Assembly (NCBI GenBank): GCA_036381195.1
Contig: DASVDH010000033.1
Span: 44,765 to 108,764 of the forward strand
DNA length: 64,000 nucleotides
Origin: RSA9 sp036381195
Lineage (GTDB): Bacteria > Gemmatimonadota > Gemmatimonadetes > Longimicrobiales > RSA9
Direction of reading: 5' to 3'
The first letter of the stretch is position 1; each line of letters opens with the position of its first letter. The position numbers and the translations under genes were made by a program. Positions 1 through 11,128 of this stretch are shown piece after piece. The notes beneath the pieces were generated by a model that saw nothing but the letters and a program-made list of their open reading frames with translations, made no database searches and was not told the DNA's origin.

Positions 1-66
1 GTCAACAGCAATGTCGTTGACCGGGAGCAGCCGTCCCGAGTTCAACAGGTTCCGGAGCCGCATCAT
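1..66 (-). CDS. 5' end of a probable MreB-type rod-shape protein (cut by window edge)
   Basis: Only 22 codons are visible, read leftwards from the tandem ATG codons at 66 and 63 until the window ends. The peptide is a short basic/leucine-rich stretch ending in NDIAVD. MreB proteins start with such a tail followed directly by D-(I/L)-(A/G)-(V/I)-D-LGTANT, the first phosphate-binding segment of the actin fold, and the sequence stops exactly where LGTANT would follow. MreB would be the cytoplasmic filament that guides lateral wall synthesis. The call is an inference from this tiny fragment, and any actin-fold ATPase (FtsA, ParM) or an unrelated protein would also fit. A plausible promoter lies about 100 nt upstream. 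No strong ribosome binding site is seen. Confidence 0.42.
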   Translation of the reverse strand, partial: MMRLRNLLNSGRLLPVNDIAVD

Positions 67-168
67 CTGTCCCAGACCGACCCGCCGATAGTGCCCGCAG
101 GGGAGCCCGCGCGCCTGCCCGCGCCAACGCGGGTACGCACCTGCTCACGTGCCTCGGGGAGAGTCATC

Positions 169-197
169 AAGTTAACCATCACGGGTTCTAGCGGCAA
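169..197 (-). promoter_or_regulatory. Possible sigma-70 promoter for the left-edge gene
   Basis: On the minus strand TTGCCG (192-197) and TAACTT (169-174) are separated by 17 bp, in one of the few AT-richer patches of the 289-nt gap between the left-edge gene and dut. The -10 matches consensus at only three positions, so this is tentative. The rest of the gap (about 200-355) is extremely GC-rich with short CCCGGG-type palindromes, and I see no gene in it. Confidence 0.35.
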
Positions 198-355
198 GCC
201 GCATGCGCGCTCGTGTCCCCCGCCTCCGGCCCGGCCGGCCCCGACCCGGGGGCGGCCCGGGCCCGCTCCCGGCTCGGCCCCGCGGAGCCCCCGCCGGTGC
301 GATGGCGCGTGTCGCCCCGGGGACGGGGCCGGGCCGGAGCCAGCGGGCGGCGGGC

Positions 356-805
356 CTACCGGCCGGTGCTGCCGAAGCCCCCCTCGCCCCGTGCCGTGGG
401 AGGCAGGGCGTCCGCCTCCTCCCACTCGATCCGCGGGACCACCGCGACCAGGAGCTGCGCGATCCGCTCCCCGTGCTCGATCTCCTGCGGCTCCCGGTCC
501 AGGTTGATCAGCGGGATCCGGATCTCCCCGCGGTAGTCGCTGTCGATCGTGCACGGCGTGTTCACGATGCTGATCCCGCGCCGCAGTGCAAGCCCGGACC
601 GCGGCCGGATCTGGGCCTCCGTCCCCGGCGGCAGAGCGATCGCCAGCCCGGTCGGCACGAGCTGCCGGCCGAGCGGCGGCAGGACGAACGTCGGGCCCGC
701 GTTCCTCAGGTCCACGGCCGCCGAGCCCTCCGTCGCGTACGCCGGGAGGGGCCACCCGGCCGGGTAGTTCTCCAGTCTGCGGACCAGGACCTTGATGGGA
801 CCCAC
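356..805 (-). CDS. dut: dUTP diphosphatase
   Basis: This 149-residue protein is a trimeric-type dUTPase, which hydrolyses dUTP to dUMP and pyrophosphate, keeping uracil out of DNA and supplying dUMP for thymidylate synthesis. All five family motifs are visible: ATEGSAAVDLR (24-34), RPRSGLA (67-73), the uridine-binding hairpin with catalytic Asp88 in CTIDSDYRGE (85-94), ERIAQLL (113-119), and the C-terminal arm RGEGGFGSTG (139-148) that closes over the triphosphate. Length is typical. The start is a GTG at 805, four bases after the ald stop, so it is probably the last cistron of the large translation-gene cluster and translated by coupling. Nothing is missing or odd in the active site. Confidence 0.95.
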   Translation of the reverse strand: MGPIKVLVRRLENYPAGWPLPAYATEGSAAVDLRNAGPTFVLPPLGRQLVPTGLAIALPPGTEAQIRPRSGLALRRGISIVNTPCTIDSDYRGEIRIPLINLDREPQEIEHGERIAQLLVAVVPRIEWEEADALPPTARGEGGFGSTGR

Positions 806-809
806 GGCC

Positions 810-1922
810 TCAGAGGACCTGCTCGACCGGCGTGTACGGCAACCCGAACGCCTCCGCGACGCCCGGGTACGTCACTTTCCCGTCCACCACGTTGACGCCC
901 AGCGCGAGCGAGCGGTCGCCCCGGCAGGCCTCCCGCCACCCCTTGTTGGCCAGCGTCAGCGCGTACGGGAACGTGGCGTTCGTCAGCGCGAGCGTCGAGG
1001 TGTAGGGCACCGCGCCGGGCATGTTCGCCACGCCGTAATGGATCACCCCGTCCACCACGTAGATCGGGTCCTCGTGCGTCGTCGGCCGGATCGTCTCGAC
1101 GCAGCCGCCCTGGTCCACGGCCACGTCCACCACCACGGCGCCCTTCTTCATGCGCTTCAGGTCCTCGCGCCGCACCAGGTTGGGCGCCTTCGCCCCGGGC
1201 AGCAGCACCGCCCCGATCAGCAGGTCCGCCTGCTCCAGTTGCGCCAGGATGTTGTGCCGGTTGGAGTACAGCAGCATCACGTTGGCGGGCATGACCTCCG
1301 AGAGGTAGCGGAGGCGGTTCAGCGAGACATCCAGGATCACCACGCGCGCGCCCAGCCCCGCCGCCATGCGCGCCGCGTTCGACCCCACGGTCCCGCCGCC
1401 CAGGATCACCACCGTGGCCGGCGCCACCCCCGGCACGCCGCCCAGCAGGACGCCGCGCCCGCCGAAGTACTTCTCCAGGTACTTCGCGCCCTGCTGGACC
1501 GCCAGCCGGCCGGCCACCTCGCTCATCGGCGTGAGCAGCGGCAGCTCGCCCGTCGGCAACTGGACCGTTTCGTAGGCGATCGCCACCGCGCCGGACTCCA
1601 TGACGGCGCGCGTCAGCTGCTCCGAGGCGGCGAAGTGGAAGTAGGTGAAGATCACCTGGTCGCGCCGCATCAGCGGCCACTCCGGCTCGATCGGCTCCTT
1701 CACCTTCAGGATCATCTCGGCGCCTTCCCACACCGCCGCCGCCCCGTCCACGACGGTCGCGCCCGCCCGCGCGTACGCATCGTCATCGAATCCGCTGCCC
1801 TCGCCCGCGCCCCGCTCCACCAGCACCCGATGCCCTGCATGTACCAGCGCCTCCGCGCCCGCCGGCACCAGCGCGACGCGGTTCTCGTTCGTCTTGATCT
1901 CCTTCGGTACGCCGATGACCAT
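810..1922 (-). CDS. ald: Alanine dehydrogenase
   Basis: NAD-dependent alanine dehydrogenase, which interconverts L-alanine with pyruvate plus ammonia. The N-terminal signature GVPKEIKTNENRVALVP, the substrate residues Arg/Lys/His (about 15, 73 and 96 in this numbering) and the Rossmann glycine loop GGGTVG near residue 175 followed by an Asp at the end of the next strand are all present. I start it at ATG 1922 (370 aa), because family members begin MVIGVPKEIK and a GGGTGA-type ribosome site sits five bases upstream. A GTG three codons earlier (1931) lies inside that site. It sits between an M16 peptidase gene and dut on the same strand. Catabolic use of alanine or NADH recycling are both possible roles. 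Confidence 0.95.
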   Translation of the reverse strand: MVIGVPKEIKTNENRVALVPAGAEALVHAGHRVLVERGAGEGSGFDDDAYARAGATVVDGAAAVWEGAEMILKVKEPIEPEWPLMRRDQVIFTYFHFAASEQLTRAVMESGAVAIAYETVQLPTGELPLLTPMSEVAGRLAVQQGAKYLEKYFGGRGVLLGGVPGVAPATVVILGGGTVGSNAARMAAGLGARVVILDVSLNRLRYLSEVMPANVMLLYSNRHNILAQLEQADLLIGAVLLPGAKAPNLVRREDLKRMKKGAVVVDVAVDQGGCVETIRPTTHEDPIYVVDGVIHYGVANMPGAVPYTSTLALTNATFPYALTLANKGWREACRGDRSLALGVNVVDGKVTYPGVAEAFGLPYTPVEQVL

Positions 1923-1950
1923 GTCGTTCACCCGAGGGAATAGGATCTGT

Positions 1951-3186
1951 TCAGGACGTAGGGCCGAGCCGCAGCACCACCTGCCGCTCCGGGTCGAGGT
2001 ACTCCGCTACGGCCGCCACGTCGTCCAGGGTCACGGCATCCACGCGGGCCATCAGCTCGTCCAGCGTCATGAACGGCTCGTCGTACAGCGCAAACCCCGC
2101 CAGCCGATGCAGTCGCGCACCGCTGGACTCCAGCGACAGGACCAGTTGGCCCTTCACCTGCCCCTTCGCATCGTCCAGCTCTTCAGCCGTGAGACCCTCG
2201 CCGGCTACCCGCGCCAGCTCCGCGCGGATGACCTCCACCGCCCGGTCCGCCCATTCCGGCCGCGTACCCACGTACACGCCGACCTGCCCCGCATCCGTGT
2301 AGAACGACTGGAACGAATAGACCGCGTAGGCCAGCCCCAACTCCTCCCGCACGCGCTGGAACAGCCGGGAGCTCATCCCTCCGCCAAACGCGTTCGACAG
2401 CAGCACCAGCGCGTAGCGCCGCGGATCGCCGTGCGGGAACGTCCGCGCTCCGAACACCACGTGCGTTTGCGACGTCGCGCGCTCGACCCGCACCTCGCGG
2501 CCCCCCGTCTCCTCTGGCACCGGCGGCCGCGCAGCCCTCGCGCCGTCTGCCGCCTCCCCGAACAGCTCCGCCACCCGGGCCACCACCGCGTCGTGGCGGA
2601 TATTGCCCGCCGCCGCCACCAGCAAGTTCGGCCGGCGATACGTCCGCTCGTGCAGGCGCCGCAGGTCTGCCGCGGTCAGCGCGCCCACCGTGGCCCGCGT
2701 GCCCAGGATGCTGTAGCCGTAGGGATGCTCGCCCCAGAGGGCCTGCGCATGGAGGTCGAACACCAGGTCGTCCGGCGTGTCCTCCACCGTGGAGATCTCC
2801 TCGAGCACGACCTCGCGCTCGAGCTCGAGGTCCTCCTCCCGCAGCAACGGGTGCAGCACCAGGTCCGCCAGCACGTCCAGTGCCACGTCCAGGTGCTCGT
2901 CGAGCGTCCGTGCCTGGAAGCTGGTGTACTCCCTGGTGGTATACGCGTCGAGGGAACCGCCGAGCCGCTCCAGCACCAGCGCGAGCTCACGCGCGCTCCG
3001 CCGCCGCGTCCCCTTGAACACCATGTGCTCGAGGAGATGGCTCACGCCCATCTCGGCCGCCGACTCGTACACCGACCCCGCACGCACCCACACCCCGGCG
3101 GACACCGAGCGGACGCCCGGCATCTCCTCCGTCAGCACGACCAGCCCGCCGCCGAGCTCCGCGCGCGCGAAACGATCCCCGTCCAA
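1951..3186 (-). CDS. M16 family zinc peptidase (processing-protease-like)
   Basis: A single-unit M16 (insulinase/mitochondrial-processing-peptidase) protease of 411 aa. The inverted zinc motif HLLEH (50-54) in the context SHLLEHMVFKGT is intact. The distal glutamate lies in the conserved segment EEISTVEDTPDD about 75 residues later. The second half has the usual M16 C-domain fold with SSRLFQRVREELGLAYAV. No signal peptide is seen, so it is probably cytoplasmic. The start is a TTG at 3186, six bases after the pnp stop, with a GAGG site upstream. In many bacteria this peptidase follows pnp, as it does here. Its natural substrate is unknown; the family handles small peptides. Confidence 0.9.
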   Translation of the reverse strand: MDGDRFARAELGGGLVVLTEEMPGVRSVSAGVWVRAGSVYESAAEMGVSHLLEHMVFKGTRRRSARELALVLERLGGSLDAYTTREYTSFQARTLDEHLDVALDVLADLVLHPLLREEDLELEREVVLEEISTVEDTPDDLVFDLHAQALWGEHPYGYSILGTRATVGALTAADLRRLHERTYRRPNLLVAAAGNIRHDAVVARVAELFGEAADGARAARPPVPEETGGREVRVERATSQTHVVFGARTFPHGDPRRYALVLLSNAFGGGMSSRLFQRVREELGLAYAVYSFQSFYTDAGQVGVYVGTRPEWADRAVEVIRAELARVAGEGLTAEELDDAKGQVKGQLVLSLESSGARLHRLAGFALYDEPFMTLDELMARVDAVTLDDVAAVAEYLDPERQVVLRLGPTS

Positions 3187-3192
3187 ACCGCC

Positions 3193-5265
3193 TCAGAGCG
3201 CGGCCTTGCGTGACAGCCGGAGCCGGCCCTTCTCGTCGATGGAGAGCAGCTTGACCCGCGTCACGTCGCCCTTCTTCAGCACATCCTCCGTCCGCTCCGT
3301 CCGGCCTTCCTGCAGCTCGGAGATGTGCACCAACCCTTCCACGCCCGGCAGGATCTCCACGAACGCGCCGAAGGTCGTCGTGTTCTTCACCACCCCCTCG
3401 TAGACCCGACCGATCTCCGGCTCCTGCACGATCGCCTCGATCATCTGCCGGGCCCGCTCGCCGCCTTCCGCGCTCACGCTCGCGATCGTCACCAGCCCCG
3501 AGTCGTCCACGTTGATCTCGGCGCCCGTCTCCTCCTGGATGCCCCGGATCGTCTTCCCCTTCGGCCCGATCACTTCTCCGATCTTGTCGGGATTGATCTG
3601 GATCGTGATGATGCGCGGCGCGTACTGCGAGAGCTCCGTGCGCGGCCTCGCCAGCGTCTGGTCCATTACGTCCAGGATATACATCCGTCCCTCGCGGGCC
3701 CGCTCGAGCGCCTGACGCATGATTTCCACCGTCAGGCCCTCGATCTTGATGTCCATCTGGATCGAGGTCACGCCCTTCCGCGTCCCCGCCACCTTGAAGT
3801 CCATGTCCCCGAGCGCGTCCTCGAGCCCCAGGATGTCCGTCAGCACCGCGACGCGATCGCCCTCCTTGATCAATCCCATCGCGACGCCCGCGCAGGCCGC
3901 GCGGATCGGCACTCCCGCGTCCATCAACGCGAGTGACGCGCCGCAGACCGAAGCCATGGAGGAGGAGCCGTTCGATTCGAGGATGTCCGAGACCACGCGG
4001 ATCGTGTACGGGAACTCGTCGTACGGCGGCAAGAGTGGCTGGATCGCGCGCTCCGCCAGTGCGCCGTGCCCGTACTCCCGCCGCGATGTCCCCCGGATCG
4101 GCTTCACCTCGCCGGTCGCGAACGGCGGGAAGTTGTAGTGCAGCATGAACGACTTCGACGTCTCCTGCGGCACGTCGATCGTGTCGATGCGCTGCTCGTC
4201 CGCCGTCGTCCCCAGCGTGACCACCGCCAGCGCCTGCGTCTGCCCACGCGTGAACAGGGCGGAGCCGTGCGTGCGCGGCAACACGCCGACCTCGCAGGTG
4301 ATTGGCCGGATCTCGTCCGGACGCCGGCCATCCGCGCGCTCGCCCTTCTCCAGGATCTGCTGCCGCATGGTGTCCTTCTCGATCTCGGACAGCACCATGC
4401 CGATCGCGGCGTCCTGATCGGGGAACTCTTCGGCCAGCGCCGCCCGCACGTCTTCGCGCAACGCCGCGAGCGCCTGGTTTCGCTCCGCCTTCTCCCGCAG
4501 GTTCAGGGACTCCGCGACCCGGCTCCGCGCCAGCTCTTCGACCCGGCGCCGGATCTCATCCGGAACCTCTGCCCGCGTCCACTCCATCTTGGGGACCGAC
4601 ACCTCCCGCAGCAGCTCCTGCTGGATGCGGATCAGCTCCCGGATCCCCTTGTGCGCAACGATCAGGCCCTCGGCGATCTGCTCCTCCGGCACCTCGAGCG
4701 CCCCGCCCTCCACCATCGTGATCGCCTTCTCCGTCCCCGCGACCACGATGTCCACGTCGCTGAACTCGAGCTGCTGGAACGTCGGATTCAGGACCCACTT
4801 GCCCTGGATGCGCCCGATACGCACCGCCGCGACCGGCCCCGCGAACGGGATCTTGGACATGTTGAGCGCGACGGACGTGCCGAGCAGCCCGAGGACATCC
4901 GCATCGTTCTCCTGGTCTGCCGAGAGCACGTACACGAAGACCTGCACCTCGTGCATGAAACCGTCGGGGAACAACGGGCGGATCGGACGGTCGATCTGGC
5001 GCGCCGAGAGGATCTCCTTCTCGCTCGGCCTGCCCTCCCGCTTGATGAACCCGCCGGGGATCTTCCCCGCCGCGTAGCTCCGCTCCCGGTACTCGACCGT
5101 CAGGGGGAAAAAGGGGAGTGATGTCGGCTCATCCTGCACCACCGCGGTGCACAGCACCACCGTCTCGCCGTACTGAACGACACAGGAGCCGTGGGCCTGC
5201 TTCGCCATCCGACCCGTCTCGAGGACCAGCCGGCGTCCGGCGAACGTCTCTTCGATCCTATGCAT
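3193..5265 (-). CDS. pnp: Polynucleotide phosphorylase
   Basis: A 690-residue PNPase, the 3'-to-5' phosphorolytic exoribonuclease of RNA turnover and the degradosome. Domain order is classical: a first RNase PH core (about 1-230), an all-helical linker, the catalytic second RNase PH core (about 320-540, with SNGSSSMASVCG and the aspartate segment GDMDFKVAGT), a KH domain with IGPKGKTIRGIQ near 560-580, and a C-terminal S1 domain ending ...SRKAAL. Each is complete and the length is close to the family norm. It follows rpsO by 68 bases, the arrangement conserved in many phyla, where pnp is often controlled through RNA processing in this interval. Confidence 0.97.
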   Translation of the reverse strand: MHRIEETFAGRRLVLETGRMAKQAHGSCVVQYGETVVLCTAVVQDEPTSLPFFPLTVEYRERSYAAGKIPGGFIKREGRPSEKEILSARQIDRPIRPLFPDGFMHEVQVFVYVLSADQENDADVLGLLGTSVALNMSKIPFAGPVAAVRIGRIQGKWVLNPTFQQLEFSDVDIVVAGTEKAITMVEGGALEVPEEQIAEGLIVAHKGIRELIRIQQELLREVSVPKMEWTRAEVPDEIRRRVEELARSRVAESLNLREKAERNQALAALREDVRAALAEEFPDQDAAIGMVLSEIEKDTMRQQILEKGERADGRRPDEIRPITCEVGVLPRTHGSALFTRGQTQALAVVTLGTTADEQRIDTIDVPQETSKSFMLHYNFPPFATGEVKPIRGTSRREYGHGALAERAIQPLLPPYDEFPYTIRVVSDILESNGSSSMASVCGASLALMDAGVPIRAACAGVAMGLIKEGDRVAVLTDILGLEDALGDMDFKVAGTRKGVTSIQMDIKIEGLTVEIMRQALERAREGRMYILDVMDQTLARPRTELSQYAPRIITIQINPDKIGEVIGPKGKTIRGIQEETGAEINVDDSGLVTIASVSAEGGERARQMIEAIVQEPEIGRVYEGVVKNTTTFGAFVEILPGVEGLVHISELQEGRTERTEDVLKKGDVTRVKLLSIDEKGRLRLSRKAAL

Positions 5266-5333
5266 GACCTATCCCAAGAAAGTCTGCGGGACCTGGCACG
5301 CCGTACGCGCCGGCGCCAGGTCCCCGGACGTGC

Positions 5334-5594
5334 TCAGTGCCTCAGCCCCAAATCCTCGATCAGCTCCCGGTACCGCTCCAGGTCCCGGCGCTTCAGGTAC
5401 TCGAGCAGCCGGCGCCGCTTGCCCACCAGCATGAGCAGCCCCCGGCGGCTGTGATGGTCCTTCCGATGTGTGCGGAAATGCTCCGTCAGGTGGTTGATGC
5501 GGGCGGTGAGCAGCGCGATCTGGACGGCGGTGCTCCCCCGGTCGTTCGGGTGGAGCTGGTACTTGCGGATGATCTCGTTCTTGTCGAGCGGCAT
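5334..5594 (-). CDS. rpsO: 30S ribosomal protein S15
   Basis: An 86-residue S15, a primary 16S-rRNA binder that nucleates the platform of the small subunit. The conserved core HPNDRGSTAVQIALLTARI, the H-x-K-D-H-H-S-R-R-G-L signature and the C-terminal KRRRLLEYLKRRD are all present. It starts at ATG 5594 with a strong GAGGAGG site nine bases upstream. S15 often represses its own message. I did not find a clear pseudoknot here, but the 70-base gap from ribF leaves room for a leader. It lies between ribF and pnp, as in many bacteria. Confidence 0.97.
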   Translation of the reverse strand: MPLDKNEIIRKYQLHPNDRGSTAVQIALLTARINHLTEHFRTHRKDHHSRRGLLMLVGKRRRLLEYLKRRDLERYRELIEDLGLRH

Positions 5595-5664
5595 TCGCCC
5601 AAGCCTCCTCGAGAGTCTGCGCTGGTCGGGAAGCCAAAGGGTCGTCCCGTTTTTTCCTAGCCCC

Positions 5665-6645
5665 TTAGTCTAACCGCTCGCCGACGGTGAGGCAAGCCGC
5701 ACCGCCTCCGGCCAGCACGCGACGCGCCGCCTCGCAGTCCGCGCGCATCGCCGCCACCAGCTCCGCCGTCGACCCGAACGCGCGGATCTCCCGCAACCGC
5801 GCGCAGAACTCCACCCGCACCTCCTCGCCGTACAGCTCCCGGTCGAAGTCGAACAGGTGCAGCTCGATGCTGGGCGCCGAGCCCCGGAACGTGGGCCGCG
5901 GGCCCAGATGCAGCACCCCATCCACCCGCTCGTCCCGCAGGGCGGCGCGCACCGCGTAGATCCCCTCGAGCGGCAGCAGCTTCTCCACGTCGCCCACATC
6001 GATGTTCGCGGTCGGGAACCCCAGCGCGCGTCCCCGGCCGTCTCCCCGGACCACGACGCCGCGCAGCGAGTAGGGGCGGCCGAGCGCCGCCGCAGCGGTC
6101 GTGACGTCCCCGCCTTCCAGGGCCCGGCGGATTCGAGACGAGGAGATCGCCACGCCCTCCAGCTCCACGGCCTCCACCACGTCCACGGCGAAGCCGAGCT
6201 CGGCACCCAGCCGGCGCAACGTCTCGATGTCTCCGCTGCGGCCCCGCCCAAGCCCGTGGTCGTATCCGACGATCAGGTGCGCGAGCTGGAGCCGCGCGAT
6301 CAGGATGTCCTCCACGAACTGCCGCGCGGTCAGCCGGGCCAGCGCCGGGGTGAACGGGAGGAAGACCGCGTACTCGAGTCCCGCCTCGGCGAGGAGTTCC
6401 TTCTTCTCGACGAGGGTGGTGAGCAGCCGCGGGGCCGCCTCGGGCCGCACCACCCGCAGCGGGTGCGGGTCGAACGTCACCAGGACGGAGGGCCGCCCCG
6501 CGGTCTCCGCTTGCCGCCGCAGCTCCTCGAGCACCGCCCGGTGGCCCCGGTGCACGCCGTCGAACGTGCCGATCGTGATCGCGCTCCCCCGCGGCAGGCG
6601 CGGGAGCCCCGGCTCCGGATGCAGGCCGAGCGCCGCCTCAGGCAT
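5665..6645 (-). CDS. ribF: Bifunctional riboflavin kinase / FAD synthetase
   Basis: Converts riboflavin to FMN and then FAD. The N-terminal nucleotidyltransferase half has GTFDGVHRGH (26-35) with the HxGH catalytic motif. The C-terminal kinase half has GRALGFPTANI with the PTAN motif near residue 200-212. The length of 326 aa is typical. I chose ATG 6645, which overlaps the truB stop by eight bases, consistent with translational coupling; a longer in-frame upstream extension lacks family similarity. It is part of the rbfA-truB-ribF-rpsO block common in bacteria. Confidence 0.96.
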   Translation of the reverse strand: MPEAALGLHPEPGLPRLPRGSAITIGTFDGVHRGHRAVLEELRRQAETAGRPSVLVTFDPHPLRVVRPEAAPRLLTTLVEKKELLAEAGLEYAVFLPFTPALARLTARQFVEDILIARLQLAHLIVGYDHGLGRGRSGDIETLRRLGAELGFAVDVVEAVELEGVAISSSRIRRALEGGDVTTAAAALGRPYSLRGVVVRGDGRGRALGFPTANIDVGDVEKLLPLEGIYAVRAALRDERVDGVLHLGPRPTFRGSAPSIELHLFDFDRELYGEEVRVEFCARLREIRAFGSTAELVAAMRADCEAARRVLAGGGAACLTVGERLD

Positions 6646-7525
6646 CGGGGAACACCTTGCGAGGCCGCAACGCGCCGCCGTCCGCCTCGGCGATGGCAAG
6701 GAGCCGGCCGGCGTGGAGGACGCGTACCGGCCCCTCCGGCGGCGTCCCTGGCGGCGGCGGCAGCGTGCGGCCGTGGAGCACCTGCGCGGCCTCTCGCGCT
6801 CCGATGTCCACCGCCGGCAGGTGGCTCAGGGCTTCGGCAGGAGAGAGCATGGCCCGCTGGCGGGCGGCGGGGTCGTGCAGCTCACGGATGGACAGCGCGG
6901 CCTCCACGTCGTGCGGCCCGATGCGCGTGCGGCGCAGGGCCGTGAGGTGGCCCCCCGTGCCCAGCGCCTCGCCGACGTCCCGCGCGATCGCACGCACGTA
7001 GGTGCCCGCGCTGCAGCGGACGCGAAACCGAACGTCCGGCGGCTGTACGTCCAGCACCTCGAGCTCGTGGATGGTCACGCGCACCGGGCTGGCCTCCACG
7101 TCCTCGCCGCGACGCACCCTGCGATGCAGGGGGACGCCCGCGACTTTCTTGGCCGAGTAGCGTGGCGGCACCTGGAGGAAGGACCCGACCTGGGCCTGGA
7201 ATGCGCGAACGATCTCGTCGCGGGAGAGCTCGCGCCAGCGCTCCGAGGTGCCGGTGACCGCGCCCGTGCGGTCCGCCGTGTCCGTGCTCACCCCGAGCCG
7301 CGCGACGGCGATGTAGGTCTTGGGCAGGCCGGACAGGTACTCCGCGATGCGCGTCGCCCAGCCGATGCAGAGCAGGAGGAGCCCGGAGGCGAACGGATCG
7401 AGCGTGCCGGTATGGCCGATGCGCCGCGTATTCAGCGCGCGGCGCGCCATCGCCACCACATCGTGCGACGTGGGCCCCTCTGGCTTGTCGATCGGGAGGA
7501 CGCCCGCCGCCGCTTCACCCGTCAT
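6638..7525 (-). CDS. truB: tRNA pseudouridine-55 synthase
   Basis: TruB makes pseudouridine at position 55 in the T-loop of essentially all elongator tRNAs and also acts as a tRNA folding chaperone. The N-terminal signature GVLPIDKPEGPTSHDVV and the catalytic loop GHTGTLDPFASG, with Asp43, are present. The C-terminus carries a PUA-like RNA-binding extension ending in RPRKVFPDA. At 295 aa it is a normal length. The start is ATG 7525, inside the end of rbfA (11-base overlap). The 3' end overlaps ribF, so rbfA, truB and ribF are probably translated together. Confidence 0.96.
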   Translation of the reverse strand: MTGEAAAGVLPIDKPEGPTSHDVVAMARRALNTRRIGHTGTLDPFASGLLLLCIGWATRIAEYLSGLPKTYIAVARLGVSTDTADRTGAVTGTSERWRELSRDEIVRAFQAQVGSFLQVPPRYSAKKVAGVPLHRRVRRGEDVEASPVRVTIHELEVLDVQPPDVRFRVRCSAGTYVRAIARDVGEALGTGGHLTALRRTRIGPHDVEAALSIRELHDPAARQRAMLSPAEALSHLPAVDIGAREAAQVLHGRTLPPPPGTPPEGPVRVLHAGRLLAIAEADGGALRPRKVFPDA

Positions 7526-7928
7526 CGCCGCCGCCTGCGCCGGCCCCGGGCCCGGCGCCTTCCGCCGCGCCGCCCTGCCCCTCCTCGGGCGGCCGCACCT
7601 CGCGGAGCAGTTGCTCGATGCGCAGCGCGTGCTCCAGCGAGCGGTCCAGCTCGAAGTGCAGCTCCGGGCTGCGTCGGATGCGCAGCCGCTGGCCCAGCTC
7701 CCCGCGGATGAACGGCGCCGCCGCGCGCAAACCCTCGAGCGCTTCCGCCTTGCGGGCGTCATCGCCCATGATGCGGACGAAGACCCGCGCGTGATACAGG
7801 TCCGGCGTGACCTCGACATCCGTGATGGTGACGAATCCCACGCGGGGGTCCTTGACCTCCCGCTGCAGGATCTCCGTGATCTCTCGCTTGAACTGCTCTC
7901 CCAGCCGCGCGACTCGACGCCGTGCCAT
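7515..7928 (-). CDS. rbfA: 30S ribosome-binding factor A
   Basis: RbfA binds free 30S subunits and helps late 16S maturation, and is needed for growth in the cold in species where it has been studied. The KH-like core is recognised from FKREITEILQREVKDPRVGFVTITDVEVT and the RIRRSPELHFELDRSLEHALRIEQLL region (each reported here in part). The protein is 137 aa with a flexible Gly/Ala-rich tail of about 25 residues. The start is ATG 7928. A perfect 14-bp hairpin lies between this gene and the upstream DUF503 gene. Confidence 0.92.
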   Translation of the reverse strand: MARRRVARLGEQFKREITEILQREVKDPRVGFVTITDVEVTPDLYHARVFVRIMGDDARKAEALEGLRAAAPFIRGELGQRLRIRRSPELHFELDRSLEHALRIEQLLREVRPPEEGQGGAAEGAGPGAGAGGGDDG

Positions 7929-7988
7929 CGCTCCCGGTGCCCCTGCACCCACCCTGGTTGCGCCCGGACCCGGCCCGGGCCGGAACGT

Positions 7989-8022
7989 GATGCGGCGGCC
8001 GGTCCGGGCCGGCCGCCGCATC
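7989..8022 (-). terminator. Perfect 14-bp intercistronic hairpin, no U-tract
   Basis: GATGCGGCGGCCGG (7989-8002) is the exact reverse complement of CCGGCCGCCGCATC (8009-8022), with a six-base loop. On the minus strand it begins three bases after the DUF503 stop and ends about 60 bases before rbfA. No run of U follows, so a classical intrinsic terminator is unlikely. A stabilising 3' end, an RNase processing point or a weak/partial terminator is more plausible. More GGCCCGGGCC-type palindromes follow on the rbfA side. Confidence 0.5.
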
Positions 8023-8025
8023 CGG

Positions 8026-8307
8026 TCAGTAGAACGTGCGGTAGCTATCGATGATGCGGGCCCGGGGCTCCGCACCCACGAGCCGGTCCGCGCTGTCCAG
8101 CACGGACTCCGCGTGCCGGCGCTCCCCGGCCGCAACGCACGCGGTCAGCTCCGCGCGCTGCCAGAGGTCGTGGTGCCCCGTCTCCGCGACGGAGACGTTG
8201 AAGCGGTCGTGGAGCCGTGCCTTGAGGCTCTTCAGGACGGCCCGCTTCTCCTTCAGCGACTGGCACCCGAAGATCTCGAGCTCCCAGCCGATCACCCCGA
8301 TCACCAC
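8026..8307 (-). CDS. DUF503 family (YlxP-like) protein
   Basis: A 93-residue protein starting with tandem GTG codons at 8307/8304 (VVIGVIGWELEIFGCQSLKEKR). It has the DUF503 pattern: a beta strand, then SLKEKR near the first helix, then a strand with FNVSVAE and a final SYRTFY-type tail. In Gram-positive bacteria the family member YlxP lies in the same place, between infB and rbfA, and is linked to ribosome assembly. Its molecular activity is not established. The gene follows infB by 31 bases and is followed by a strong hairpin. Confidence 0.88.
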   Translation of the reverse strand: MVIGVIGWELEIFGCQSLKEKRAVLKSLKARLHDRFNVSVAETGHHDLWQRAELTACVAAGERRHAESVLDSADRLVGAEPRARIIDSYRTFY

Positions 8308-8338
8308 GGCTGCCCGGCCTCCGACCTGCTCCCGCGCC

Positions 8339-11095
<2,757 letters not shown>

Positions 11096-11128
11096 AACCT
11101 TCTGCACCACCTCTCGATAGAACGTCCG

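Noticed and set aside
5626..5665. A T-run (GTTTTTTCC) on the plus strand near 5650 as a terminator
   Set aside because: No gene ends on the plus strand here and the stem before it (GGG/CCC) is only three to four bases.
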